Assembly: GCF_025770735.1 (NCBI RefSeq)
Contig: NZ_JAODPB010000001.1
Span: forward strand, 868,001 to 932,000
From: Shouchella tritolerans
Lineage (GTDB): Bacteria; Bacillota; Bacilli; Bacillales; Bacillaceae_D
Direction of reading: 5' to 3'
DNA length: 64,000 bases
The notes below the pieces were generated by a model that saw only the letters and a program-made list of their open reading frames with translations, did not search any database and was not told the DNA's origin. This document shows, piece after piece, positions 43,304 through 52,053 of this stretch. Position numbers and translations under genes: made by a program. Within the stretch, counting starts at the first letter, position 1, and each line of letters starts with the position of its first letter.

Positions 43304-43439
43304 TTAAAATTTACCAAATATATTAAGTATGGTCAATTGATTAGCATAATTTCTAGAAGAATAGATATAACGTTTTGTTATACCCTATAAATTAATTGTT
43401 GTTGCGTGGTTTTTAAAAATCTGATAAATTTGAGCATAT

Positions 43440-43459
43440 AACTGAAAGCGCTTCCATAT
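43440..43459. promoter_or_regulatory. LacI operator 2 of the sulfatase island
   Basis: AACTGAAAGCGCTTCCATAT is the reverse-oriented counterpart of operator 1, centred on the C/G step at 43449/43450. The two sites lie 156 bases apart (centre to centre), which would allow DNA looping. Confidence 0.75.
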
Positions 43460-43486
43460 TTGCTGTGAATGATTGGTTTTTTATTT

Positions 43487-43516
43487 TTTACATTTATAAA
43501 AGCGCTTTTATATAAC
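43487..43516 (+). promoter_or_regulatory. Sulfatase operon promoter with overlapping operator 3
   Basis: TTTACA (43487-43492), 18 bases, TATAAC (43511-43516). Between them lies TTATAAAAGCGCTTTTATAT (43494-43513), a near-perfect palindrome on the same AAGCGCTT core. It could bind the local LacI protein or CcpA. Binding would block RNA polymerase directly. The remainder of 43216-43572 holds no ORF. Confidence 0.6.
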
Positions 43517-43572
43517 TGCAAATATACTTAACCATTTTTAGGATTGGAAATCAATAAAGGAGATGAGCAGAT

Positions 43573-45351
43573 ATGCGAGCAATTATGGTTATGTTTGACT
43601 CACTAAACAGACATATGCTGCCAAACTATGGTTGTGACTGGACACATGCACCGAATTTCAAACGATTAGGAGAGAAAACAGTTGCGTTTGACCAGTGTTA
43701 CGCAGGGAGCTTACCATGTATGCCAGCAAGAAGAGAACTCCATACTGGTCGCTATAACTTCTTACACCGTAGCTGGGGTCCGATCGAACCATTCGACAAT
43801 TCGATGCCGGAAATGCTGAAACAAAATGGTGTATACACACATTTAGTAACGGATCACCAGCACTATTGGGAAGACGGGGGTGCCACCTATCACCCAAGAT
43901 ATAATTCCTTTGAAATAGTTCGTGGACAAGAAGGTGATCCTTGGAAAGGTCATGTGAAAGATCCGGACATTCCAGAAACTGAAACACCAGAACCATTTTC
44001 TAGTTCTACTATGTTTAAACAAGATATTGTTAATCGAAGTTATTTTGAAACAGAAGAAAAGCATCCACAAGCTGTTACTTTCTCTTTAGGAATGGATTTT
44101 ATCCAGAAAAATAAAGACGAGGACAATTGGTTTCTACAACTAGAAACATTTGATCCTCATGAGCCATTTTTTGCTTATCAACAATATAAAGATCTTTATC
44201 CTCATGAGTACAATGGTAAACATTTTGATTGGCCACCTTATTATTTTGTTCAAGAGTCTCATGAGGTTGTCGAACATGGTAAGTATGAATATGCAGCACT
44301 ATTGAGTATGTGTGACAATTATTTAGGAAAAGTAATGGATATGATGGACAAGTACGATATGTGGAAGGATACGATGTTAATTGTTAATACTGATCATGGA
44401 TTTTTATTAGGTGAGCATGGATGGTGGTCCAAGAGCGTTATGCCAGTTTATGATGAAATTGCTCACACACCACTATTCGTTTGGGATCCTAGAGAAGGTA
44501 ACAAAGGAGAAAGAAGACAGTCAATTGTACAAACAGTTGATTTAGCTCCTACTCTACTTGAATTCTTTGGTGTTACACTACCAGAAAATATGGATGGAAA
44601 ACCTTTAAGACAAGTTATTAAAGCTGATCAGCCAATTCGGGAAAGCGCTTTATTTGGCTTCCATGGAGGGCATGTCAATATAACAGATGGTCGTTATGTC
44701 TATATGAGAGGTCCCGTATCTCCAGAAAATAAACCGTTATTCGAATATACATTAATGCCAACCCATATGAGACAGCTTTTTGATCGTGGAGAATTACAAA
44801 ACATAGTCATTCATGAGCCATTTTCATTTACTAAAGGGTGTCAGTTAATGAAAATTGAAGCTGGAAGTGGATTTGTAAACCCATTTCAATATGGATCTAA
44901 ATTATTTGATCTAGTTAATGATCCTGATCAGGAAGAGGAACTGGATAATTTGGAAATAGAATTACAACTAATTAAAAAAATGGCGGAATTAATGAGAGCT
45001 AATGAAGCCCCTGATGAACAATATGAAAGATTAGGAATCCCCAAAGATGGAAGGATGACTGTCGAAGAATTAACTAAACAGAAAGCGGAAATAAAAAAGG
45101 CAGAGCAGTTAGGTATTTTAAAGGATTATTCTTGGGATAGAGGGGCAAAAAATCAAATGAGGGCATTGCTTAACATCTTTCCAGAGAATGAGCGACAACA
45201 TCTATTAAATATGTTTGAAGACTTTGTCGTAGGGTCTAAGACCTCGAAAATCGATACAAGTTTGGTAGATAATTTTATTGATATGTCAATCTCAAAGGAT
45301 AAGAAAGCACAAGCATCTTATTTCTTAAAGTTAGCGAGTCGTACTAGTTAG
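43573..45351 (+). CDS. Cys-type sulfatase, cytosolic
   Basis: 592 residues, alkaline-phosphatase superfamily. Modification motif CMPARRELHTGR with Cys49 (to be formylglycine), N-terminal metal ligand region MVMFDSLN, and the second metal site NTDHGFLLGEHGWWSK (about 276-290). No signal peptide. The C-terminal ~130 residues are a charged helical extension (LTKQKAEIKKAEQLG). It hydrolyses a sulfate ester, substrate unknown, presumably a sugar taken up by the next gene's symporter. RBS AAAGGAG. First gene of the plus-strand sulfatase unit. Confidence 0.9.
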   Translation: MRAIMVMFDSLNRHMLPNYGCDWTHAPNFKRLGEKTVAFDQCYAGSLPCMPARRELHTGRYNFLHRSWGPIEPFDNSMPEMLKQNGVYTHLVTDHQHYWEDGGATYHPRYNSFEIVRGQEGDPWKGHVKDPDIPETETPEPFSSSTMFKQDIVNRSYFETEEKHPQAVTFSLGMDFIQKNKDEDNWFLQLETFDPHEPFFAYQQYKDLYPHEYNGKHFDWPPYYFVQESHEVVEHGKYEYAALLSMCDNYLGKVMDMMDKYDMWKDTMLIVNTDHGFLLGEHGWWSKSVMPVYDEIAHTPLFVWDPREGNKGERRQSIVQTVDLAPTLLEFFGVTLPENMDGKPLRQVIKADQPIRESALFGFHGGHVNITDGRYVYMRGPVSPENKPLFEYTLMPTHMRQLFDRGELQNIVIHEPFSFTKGCQLMKIEAGSGFVNPFQYGSKLFDLVNDPDQEEELDNLEIELQLIKKMAELMRANEAPDEQYERLGIPKDGRMTVEELTKQKAEIKKAEQLGILKDYSWDRGAKNQMRALLNIFPENERQHLLNMFEDFVVGSKTSKIDTSLVDNFIDMSISKDKKAQASYFLKLASRTS

Positions 45352-45387
45352 AAGCCTTTTTATAAATTTAATTATGGGGTGAGTTAT

Positions 45388-46779
45388 TTGGGAGCAAATA
45401 TTAGAAAATCGACTAAAAGTGAGATATTTAGATATGCCTTTGGGGGGTTAGGTTCCAATATACCTTTTCTGTTGACGTTGACTTACTTAATGTTTTATTT
45501 AACTGATGTCGTTGGGATATCCCCTATAGCTATAGGGGGGTTGTTTCTCGTATCTCGTATTATTGATGCAGTAACCGATCCTATAATGGGGATGATTGCT
45601 GACCATACTAAAACAAAGTTTGGTAAGTTTAGACCATATGTTATGTTTGGGGCACCTTTACTAGGTTTAATAACAATAGCTTTGTTTAACGTACCTGCTG
45701 TTTCTGATAGTCTACAAGTTGTATATATCTATATTATATATATTGTTTATTCTTTAATCTCAACAGTGGTAAATATACCTTATCATTCCTTAACACCGAT
45801 ATTGAGTGAAGACAGTGACCAAAGAACTACTATTGCAACTGCCAAAACAGCTATGTCGGTCCCAGCTAATATCATTGTCAATGTTTTAGTATTGCCAATG
45901 GTTGCAATGTTTGGCGGCGGACAACAAGGTTGGACAGTAACATCTATTATTCTAGGGACTGTACTTACAATTAGCTTCTGGATTTGTGCTAGTAGTGCTA
46001 AGAGACATGATGTGATTGTTAAAAACGATGACAGAATTAATAAACGTAAGTTTAGCTTAAAAGAACAGCTATTCTTAATTGGGAAAAATAGACCACTGTT
46101 AATGATTATGATAGCGATGTGTACGAATTTAATCGCCAGTTCTTCTGTAGGAGCAATTGCCCTTTACTATTTCACCTATAATTTAGGGAGAGCTGATTTA
46201 TTCCCATTACAGAGCTTAGTAGCTATTCCATTTACAATTCTAGCGTTTATTTTATTACCCGTCCTGTCTAAGAAAATAGGGAAAAGAAATGTTTTCCTAT
46301 ACGGAAGTATGATTGCCATTATTCCTGCACTAACAATATTATTTACCCCATTTGAATTCGTGTGGGTAATCTTTGCAGCAGCAGTAACCACAGCAGCACT
46401 CACACCTTTTACAGGCAACATTGCTTGGGCGATGCTTCCTGATTGTGTGGATTACGCCGAGTGGAAAACAGGTGTTCGTGGTGATGGTGTAGTAACCTCA
46501 AGTCTTACTTTCATTAACAAACTTGGATCCGCCTTAGGCGGATTACTAGGAGGGGTATTATTAGGGATATCAGGATATGTTGCCAATCAAGCGCAAACTC
46601 CAGAGACTATGCAAATGATTGTTTATATTTACGCAATAATGCCAATTGCGGGACATATCTTCTCTATTATCGCATTAAAGTTTTATAATATTGATAACAA
46701 ATTGCATAAGCAAATTATTAAGGAACTTAAAGAAAGAAAAAATTCAAAAATTGACACGGCAGGACAAACTATCATTTGA
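45388..46779 (+). CDS. GPH family sugar:cation symporter
   Basis: 463 residues. The start is TTG 45388, because GGGGTGAG lies just before it; GTG 45379 overlaps that RBS. Twelve membrane helices. MFS_2 (MelB/UidB/XylP) motifs: RIIDAVTDPIMGMIADHTKTKFGKFRPYVMFGAP and IAWAMLPDCVDYAEWKTGVRGDGV. It imports glycosides with H+ or Na+. Placed between two sulfatases with no exported enzyme, it probably brings in the sulfated sugar intact. Confidence 0.9.
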   Translation: MGANIRKSTKSEIFRYAFGGLGSNIPFLLTLTYLMFYLTDVVGISPIAIGGLFLVSRIIDAVTDPIMGMIADHTKTKFGKFRPYVMFGAPLLGLITIALFNVPAVSDSLQVVYIYIIYIVYSLISTVVNIPYHSLTPILSEDSDQRTTIATAKTAMSVPANIIVNVLVLPMVAMFGGGQQGWTVTSIILGTVLTISFWICASSAKRHDVIVKNDDRINKRKFSLKEQLFLIGKNRPLLMIMIAMCTNLIASSSVGAIALYYFTYNLGRADLFPLQSLVAIPFTILAFILLPVLSKKIGKRNVFLYGSMIAIIPALTILFTPFEFVWVIFAAAVTTAALTPFTGNIAWAMLPDCVDYAEWKTGVRGDGVVTSSLTFINKLGSALGGLLGGVLLGISGYVANQAQTPETMQMIVYIYAIMPIAGHIFSIIALKFYNIDNKLHKQIIKELKERKNSKIDTAGQTII

Positions 46780-47024
46780 CGGTCCATATAGAGTAGTAGA
46801 AAGGTACAATAAAATCAACACAGAATGAAGTGTGAAGTATTGTGCCCATTATTTCGCAAGACGAACTAGCTAGAGCAATTAGTTGCAATTAGCCTGTGCT
46901 TTTTGGGAATTTTTATAAAATTAATGGATCGAGCGAGGAGCTACTAGTCTAAAGATTATTTTAAAGGACGAGGAAATTACGTTAAACACAACTTAAAAAA
47001 TATATACGAGGAGGAATTTTTAAA

Positions 47025-48518
47025 GTGAAGAAAAAAAGACCTCATATTATATTATTTAATCCTGACCAATGGAGAGGCGATGTAATGGGTCATATGGGAA
47101 ACAAAGCTGCCATTACACCAAATTTAGATAAGTTTGTTTCAGATGATGGCGTTTCTTTTAGAAATGCATTTTGTCAGAACCCTGTATGTACACCAAGTCG
47201 ATGTTCATTTATGTCAGGATGGTACCCACATGTAAGAGGTCACCGAACGATGTATCATATGATGAGTCCTGATGAGCCGGTATTGTTGAAGCAATTAAAG
47301 GATGATGGATATTTTGTTTGGTGGGGCGGAAAAAATGATCTCATCCCATCAGAAAATGGATTTGAAGATTATTGTGATGTTAAATATGTACCAAAACAAA
47401 CGCCAAAGCCGATGTTTGGTGGGGCTTTTAATGGTGAAGGAGATAATTGGAGAGGTCAGCCAGGCAGTGACACTTATTATTCATTTTTTGTAGGTGAGCT
47501 TAAAAAGAGAAGTGATGAAGATTACTATTATGATTCAGATTGGGCAAACATTTTAGGAGCTATCGAATTAATTAAAAATAGACCAACAGATAAGCCGTTA
47601 TGCATTTACTTGCCAATTCTCTATCCTCATCCACCATATGCTGTGGAGAAGGAATGGTACAATCTTATTGATAAGTCTCGTTTACCAGAGCGAATTTCTG
47701 TTAATAAACTCTCTAAAAACAAACCATCTATGCTTTCTGGCTTACGTGAGCGGTATAATATGCAGGAATGGACGGAAGAACGTTGGACAGAGCTTCGTGC
47801 AACGTATTATGGTATGTGTTCACGTGTAGACTTCCAGTTTGGATTGTTGATGGAAGCGCTAAAAGAAGCTGGAATCTATAATGATACAGCTGTGTTCTTC
47901 TTCTCAGATCATGGAGATTTCGCAGGCGATTATGGACTTGTAGAAAAAGCACAAAATACGTTTGAGGATTGTTTAACCAAGGTCCCATTTATAGTGAAAC
48001 CACCGGCCAATAACGCTGTGAAACCTAGAATAAGTGATGCACTTGTAGAACTAGTTGATTTAACTGCGACAGTTCAACACTATGCTGGAATTACCCCAGA
48101 TTATACTCACTTTGGAAAACCATTGGATTCTATTATTTCTGGAGAGACGGATGATCATCGTGATGCTGTATTTTGCGAAGGAGGACGTCTGCAAGGTGAA
48201 TTTCATTGCAATGAGTCTGCACCAGCCAATGAGGATCCTTCCATGTTGTATTGGCCAAGAGGTGAGATGCAGCGAAGCGAAGGACCAGAGCACACAAAGG
48301 CTACAATGATTCGAACGAAAAAATATAAATATGTCCGTAGGTTCTATGAAACGGATGAACTATACGACCTTGAACAAGATCCAGGAGAAACAACAAATAA
48401 AATAGACGATCCATCTCTATCAAATGTTCTAGTTGAATTAAAGGAGAGAATGTTGACATTTTATCAAGAAACATGTGATGTGGTACCCCATGTGAGATCA
48501 AGCAGAGAAATAAAGTAA
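47025..48518 (+). CDS. Second Cys-type sulfatase, cytosolic
   Basis: 497 residues, GTG start after GAGGAGG. NPDQWRGDVMG (metal ligand Asp14, Gln15), modification motif PVCTPSRCSFMSGWYPHVRGHR with Cys55, and FFFSDHGDFAGDYGLVEK (second metal site). The tail ELYDLEQDPGETTNKID is a classic sulfatase ending. No signal peptide. It differs strongly from the first sulfatase, so the two probably remove sulfates from different positions or sugars. A 245-base gap without ORF or recognised signal separates it from the symporter gene. Confidence 0.92.
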   Translation: MKKKRPHIILFNPDQWRGDVMGHMGNKAAITPNLDKFVSDDGVSFRNAFCQNPVCTPSRCSFMSGWYPHVRGHRTMYHMMSPDEPVLLKQLKDDGYFVWWGGKNDLIPSENGFEDYCDVKYVPKQTPKPMFGGAFNGEGDNWRGQPGSDTYYSFFVGELKKRSDEDYYYDSDWANILGAIELIKNRPTDKPLCIYLPILYPHPPYAVEKEWYNLIDKSRLPERISVNKLSKNKPSMLSGLRERYNMQEWTEERWTELRATYYGMCSRVDFQFGLLMEALKEAGIYNDTAVFFFSDHGDFAGDYGLVEKAQNTFEDCLTKVPFIVKPPANNAVKPRISDALVELVDLTATVQHYAGITPDYTHFGKPLDSIISGETDDHRDAVFCEGGRLQGEFHCNESAPANEDPSMLYWPRGEMQRSEGPEHTKATMIRTKKYKYVRRFYETDELYDLEQDPGETTNKIDDPSLSNVLVELKERMLTFYQETCDVVPHVRSSREIK

Positions 48519-48573
48519 GGAATAAAGAAAAAGAATCTTCATATAGTCTAGTCGTAACGATCTTGCTAACGGC

Positions 48574-48606
48574 TGCAATGCCAAATGATTTGCTAATTTT
48601 CGTGTA
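48574..48606. repeat. Right copy of the 33-bp repeat flanking the island
   Basis: Matches 40689-40721 at 31 of 33 positions, same orientation. It begins 56 bases after the second sulfatase gene. The rest of 48519-48800 holds no supported gene. Confidence 0.8.
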
Positions 48607-48857
48607 AGCAGTTGACATCCTGGCTTTCTTATGCCATGATAACGTCAAATACGAAGAAAGGAAAAGGTACCTCAGCCAATGAAGCAGTAATTCTATCTAC
48701 AAACAGTAATTAAACATCCATTGAAAGAGCGTTTTTGTCCGCTCCATGAATATGGCGATTAATTATGTTTAGAGATGGGATTCGTCTGCTTTTTTGATAG
48801 AGGTGCACGTATACTGCGATTTTTTCTGCCCGTATATGGGCAAAAGTGGGTCGTCGT

Positions 48858-48890
48858 ATGCGCACATTCCTGCGGACGGACTCTCTCTAA
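48858..48890 (+). other. Candidate leader peptide ORF of the ABC-F gene
   Basis: ATG 48858 to TAA 48888-48890 encodes MRTFLRTDSL. The stop codon lies at the end of the left arm of the terminator just before the ABC-F gene, the geometry expected for ribosome-mediated attenuation. The RBS (AAAGTGGG region) is weak. A small GCCC/GGGC hairpin (48828-48841) lies upstream. Confidence 0.4.
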
Positions 48891-48910
48891 CATATAGAGG
48901 GGGTTTTTTT
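48881..48910 (+). terminator. Attenuator terminator abutting the ABC-F start codon
   Basis: CTCTCTCTA (48881-48889) pairs with TAGAGGGGG (48895-48903, two G-U pairs), followed by seven T (48904-48910) and then directly the ATG at 48911. A terminator in this place only makes sense if read-through is regulated. Leader attenuation is known for ABC-F antibiotic resistance genes such as vmlR. Confidence 0.75.
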
Positions 48911-50533
48911 ATGTTGTTAATGAAAGCAAAAGAGATTAAGAAAAGCTTTGGTGCACGGGAACTGTTGAATATTAAGGCGCTCTATCTTTATAAAGGCGAC
49001 CGGGTCGGGCTTGTCGGAAACAATGGCGCAGGCAAGTCGACGCTTTTGCGCATACTGGCCGGCGAGGAAAAAGCCGATTTGGCGACTGTTGAAACATACG
49101 GCTCAGTCGCTTATGTGCCCCAGCTAGAAGACGAAAATCAGACAGTGGCAGGGGAGTTGGCCAGCAAATGGCATGTCCCAGATGGAAGCGTACAAACAAT
49201 GAGCGGCGGGGAACAAACACGCAAAAAAATTGCGGCTGCTTTAGCATCCAATCCGCATATTTTTATTGCTGATGAGCCAACGAGCCATTTGGACATCGAT
49301 GGAATGGAGCAACTAGAAAAAGAGCTAACTGCTTTTAAAGGAGCCGTGCTGTTAACTTCCCATGATAAAGTATTGGTTAATAAAGTGTGCACGGCCATTT
49401 GGGAACTGGAAGATGGCTGCCTCACCATATATGAGGGAAATTACGATCATTATCTCAAGCAAAAGCAGGCCAATAACCAAAAAGCCCATAAAGAGTACGA
49501 AGCGTTTGTCCAAGAAAAGAACAGGCTAGAACAGGCGGCCAAACAGATCCAAGCAAAGTCGGCGAAAATTAAGAAAGCACCAAGCAGAATGGGCAATTCA
49601 GAAGCACGGCTGCACAAACGGAGTTCAGGTGTTCAGAAAGCAAAGCTAAACCGCGCTGCTGAAGCAATGCGGACGAGAATGGAGCAGCTCGAAGTGAAAG
49701 AAAAGCCGAAGGAGGTTGAGCCGATTCGTTTTGATATGGCGCAATTTCCTATTCTTCATAGCAAACGAGCGGTCCAATTTCAAGGCTGCGCTGTACAAAT
49801 CGGTGCCAACATTCTAAAAACGAAGGTTCATGGGGAAGTGCCGACAGGGGCTAGGTTGGCGATTATTGGCCCAAACGGTTCGGGAAAAACAACGCTTGCT
49901 CGGCAAATTGTTGACCGCAGCGGCGGCTTGCATGTAGCAGCACCAGCTAAGATCGGATTTTTTCAACAGCAGCAAGAAAACTTGCTCGAAGGAAAAACCG
50001 TTTTAGAAAATATGATCGAAGACAGCCCGTATACACAAACATTTATTCGCACAGTCTTGTCAAGGTTGGCATTTTCCCGGAACGAAGTCGATAAGAAAGC
50101 GGCTGTGTTGAGCGGCGGTGAGCGAGTAAGGGCTTCCCTTGCCAAAGTCTTCCTTTCAAATTGCAATGTCCTTGTCCTTGATGAACCAACGAACTACTTG
50201 GATATCGCGACGAAGGACTCACTGTTAGAAGTGCTGAAGGCCTACCCTGGGACGATTTGCTTTGTTACGCACGAACGAGCATTGATTGATGACCTTGCAA
50301 CCCATATCCTTTCCTTCGCTGACGAGGAACCGACCGTAACAATGGTTGCGCCTGATAAAAAAGAGCAAAAACGAGACGGTGCTGAAGAAGTAAAAGCGGC
50401 CTTATTGGCAGTTGAACTGAAACTGTCGGAAACGCTCGGCCGCCTTTCCACAGCAGTCGATGAACACGAAAAGCAAGAATTGGACCAAACCTTTCAGCAG
50501 TTGCTTGCTGAAAAAAAGCGGCTTTTGCAGTGA
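48911..50533 (+). CDS. ABC-F ribosome-protection type protein, VmlR-like
   Basis: 540 residues from ATG 48911. Two ABC domains with Walker A GLVGNNGAGKST and IIGPNGSGKTT, signatures MSGGEQTRKK and LSGGERVRASL, and Walker B ending DEPTSHLD and DEPTNYLD. The linker (about 185-255) contains KKAPSRMGNSEARLHKRSSG, as in VmlR/Vga-type resistance proteins. No membrane domain. Such factors bind the ribosomal E site and dislodge lincosamides, streptogramin A or pleuromutilins. The GGGGG of the terminator serves as the only RBS, so translation also depends on that structure opening. Confidence 0.85.
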   Translation: MLLMKAKEIKKSFGARELLNIKALYLYKGDRVGLVGNNGAGKSTLLRILAGEEKADLATVETYGSVAYVPQLEDENQTVAGELASKWHVPDGSVQTMSGGEQTRKKIAAALASNPHIFIADEPTSHLDIDGMEQLEKELTAFKGAVLLTSHDKVLVNKVCTAIWELEDGCLTIYEGNYDHYLKQKQANNQKAHKEYEAFVQEKNRLEQAAKQIQAKSAKIKKAPSRMGNSEARLHKRSSGVQKAKLNRAAEAMRTRMEQLEVKEKPKEVEPIRFDMAQFPILHSKRAVQFQGCAVQIGANILKTKVHGEVPTGARLAIIGPNGSGKTTLARQIVDRSGGLHVAAPAKIGFFQQQQENLLEGKTVLENMIEDSPYTQTFIRTVLSRLAFSRNEVDKKAAVLSGGERVRASLAKVFLSNCNVLVLDEPTNYLDIATKDSLLEVLKAYPGTICFVTHERALIDDLATHILSFADEEPTVTMVAPDKKEQKRDGAEEVKAALLAVELKLSETLGRLSTAVDEHEKQELDQTFQQLLAEKKRLLQ

Positions 50534-50605
50534 GGGATCGCAAGTTGACTCAAAACCGGTAAATAAAAGGATAAAACAGTTAAACAAAAATACGGGAAAG
50601 CATCG

Positions 50606-50643
50606 AAACTGGGTGAACCAATGAACGGTTTACCCGGTTTTAT
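50606..50643 (+). terminator. Terminator after the ABC-F gene
   Basis: AAACTGGGTGAACC (50606-50619) pairs with GGTTTACCCGGTTT (50627-50640) around a seven-base loop, ending in TTTT. Confidence 0.8.
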
Positions 50644-50792
50644 GTATAGTCTAAAATCCCCTTCCGTTAAATCGTTGATAGGATGCTAGGGAAGATCAAT
50701 GATTGAATAAGTGAACGTGCGGATTTATAATGAAATTGATTAGTTGATAACCTATTAGGGGAAAAATCATATAGAACGGAGAGTTCGTTTAA

Positions 50793-51392
50793 TGATGGCA
50801 CAAGAGCATATTAAACTGGTGATTGGTGCAGGGGATTACAACAACAACCCAACATGGTTGCAAACTCAAGAAGTAGAATTGAGTTTATTAAGACGAGTTG
50901 ATTGGGAAAAAAAGTTTGAACGCCGTTGATAAGCGCGATTTTTGCTGAACATGTATGGGAACATTAACGTATGAAGAAGGAGTTCAAGCTGCAAGGACTT
51001 GCTTTGAATTTTTAATGCCTGGAGGGTATGTTCGTTGTGCTGTCCCCGATCGTTCTTTTCCTAATGAAAATTACCAGTTAAATGTACGAGTGGGAGGGCC
51101 AGGACCTATAGACCATCCTGCAGCAAGCCATAAAATTATCCATACATATAAAACGATTACCGCCATGTTTGAAGAGGAGGGCTTCGTTGTTTCTCTTTTA
51201 GAGTATTGCGATGAAAACGGTCAATTTCATTACAATGATTGGAATGAACAGCAAGGGTTTATTGATCGCTCAAAACGCTTTGATCATCGAAACCAACAGG
51301 GAGCTCTTCGTTTTGTTTCTCTTATCGTTGACGCGAAGAAACCAATAGACGTTAAGGCCGGGAATCTACGGCCTTTCATTATAGATGGATGA
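50793..51392 (+). pseudogene. Frameshifted SAM-dependent methyltransferase gene
   Basis: The first frame from ATG 50793 reads QEHIKLVIGAGDYNNNPTW ... RRVDWEKKFERR and stops at 50928. A second frame continues with LISAIFAEHVWEH, and a third from about 50961 with LTYEEGVQAARTCFEFLMPGGYVRCAVPD to 51392. Together they spell one methyltransferase-like protein (nucleotide-binding GAGDYNNNP, then AEHVWEHL, LMPGGYVR). Two frameshifts, at about 50920-50930 and 50957-50961, break it. The AT-rich start resembles the preceding island. Probably inactive. Confidence 0.75.
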
Positions 51393-51597
51393 TGTGGAAA
51401 GTGCTCTTCAACCGAAATATAGTGGTTTTTCATCGCCGTTTCAGCAACGTTCGCTCGTTAGCGAACTTCAGCCAAGAGGAGCCTAGCCGATGTATAAAGA
51501 TGGCGGGCGGCAAAAACTATGCTACAATACGTGATAAGTGCCCACGATCCTAACTACTCGTGGTGTGCTTATTTTATCTGTAAGGCGGGACAAACTG

Positions 51598-51912
51598 ATG
51601 TATTCTTTTGTGCTTCTGCTCGTATTGATCGCCGTTTTGTGGTATGCCTATCAGAAAAACAAAGAAACGTTCAAACAGCTTTCAATTGGGCAAACTGCCG
51701 GTGTTTTCGTTTCGTATGGCGCTGCGATCGCCATCATTGTGGCGGCGCTCTATTATGTGGTGCAGCCATTAACGGAGCCGATTGCCAATGAGCTGCTAAA
51801 GCTAGCTGCTCGTTTTGGGTTTCTCATTATTGTATTGTTTGTTTGCATGTTTTTCCTAGAAAAAGTACTTAAAAAGATCACGAATGGCGTCTTTCCACCA
51901 AAGAGGGGATAA
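51598..51912 (+). CDS. Hypothetical membrane protein, three helices
   Basis: 104 residues from ATG 51598 (AGGCGGG upstream). Hydrophobic segments at about 3-17, 33-58 and 74-90, then a basic end KKITNGVFPPKRG. The upstream in-frame ATG at 51538 lacks an RBS. No family recognised. A TACAAT at 51523-51528 could be its -10. The 205-base gap before it contains a perfect GTTCGCT/AGCGAAC hairpin near 51450. Confidence 0.65.
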   Translation: MYSFVLLLVLIAVLWYAYQKNKETFKQLSIGQTAGVFVSYGAAIAIIVAALYYVVQPLTEPIANELLKLAARFGFLIIVLFVCMFFLEKVLKKITNGVFPPKRG

Positions 51913-52053
51913 GCGCCTTTCTACACAATTTATTCGTACGTAGGAACCAAGAGTCGATTCCCCTCATTTAGTTAGGGGGAGGGCATCCAGGTCTTGAGCC
52001 ACCACAGCCCTTGCCAAGCAGCAATTGGGCTATGGTTGTGGGTTGATAGGCGA

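Noticed and set aside
46780-47024. Possible transposase remnant between the symporter and second sulfatase genes
   Set aside because: Translations of both strands gave only short, unrecognisable fragments.
48794-48910. N-terminal extension of the ABC-F protein from TTG 48794 or ATG 48836
   Set aside because: The in-frame extension is read through a terminator hairpin, has no suitable RBS and does not resemble ABC-F N-termini, which start with a sequence like MLLMKAKEIKKSF.
51990-52045. Large imperfect hairpin CCACCACAGCCC / GGGCTATGGTTGTGG
   Set aside because: No T-run and no clear partner gene; pairing is imperfect, so not called as terminator or riboswitch.
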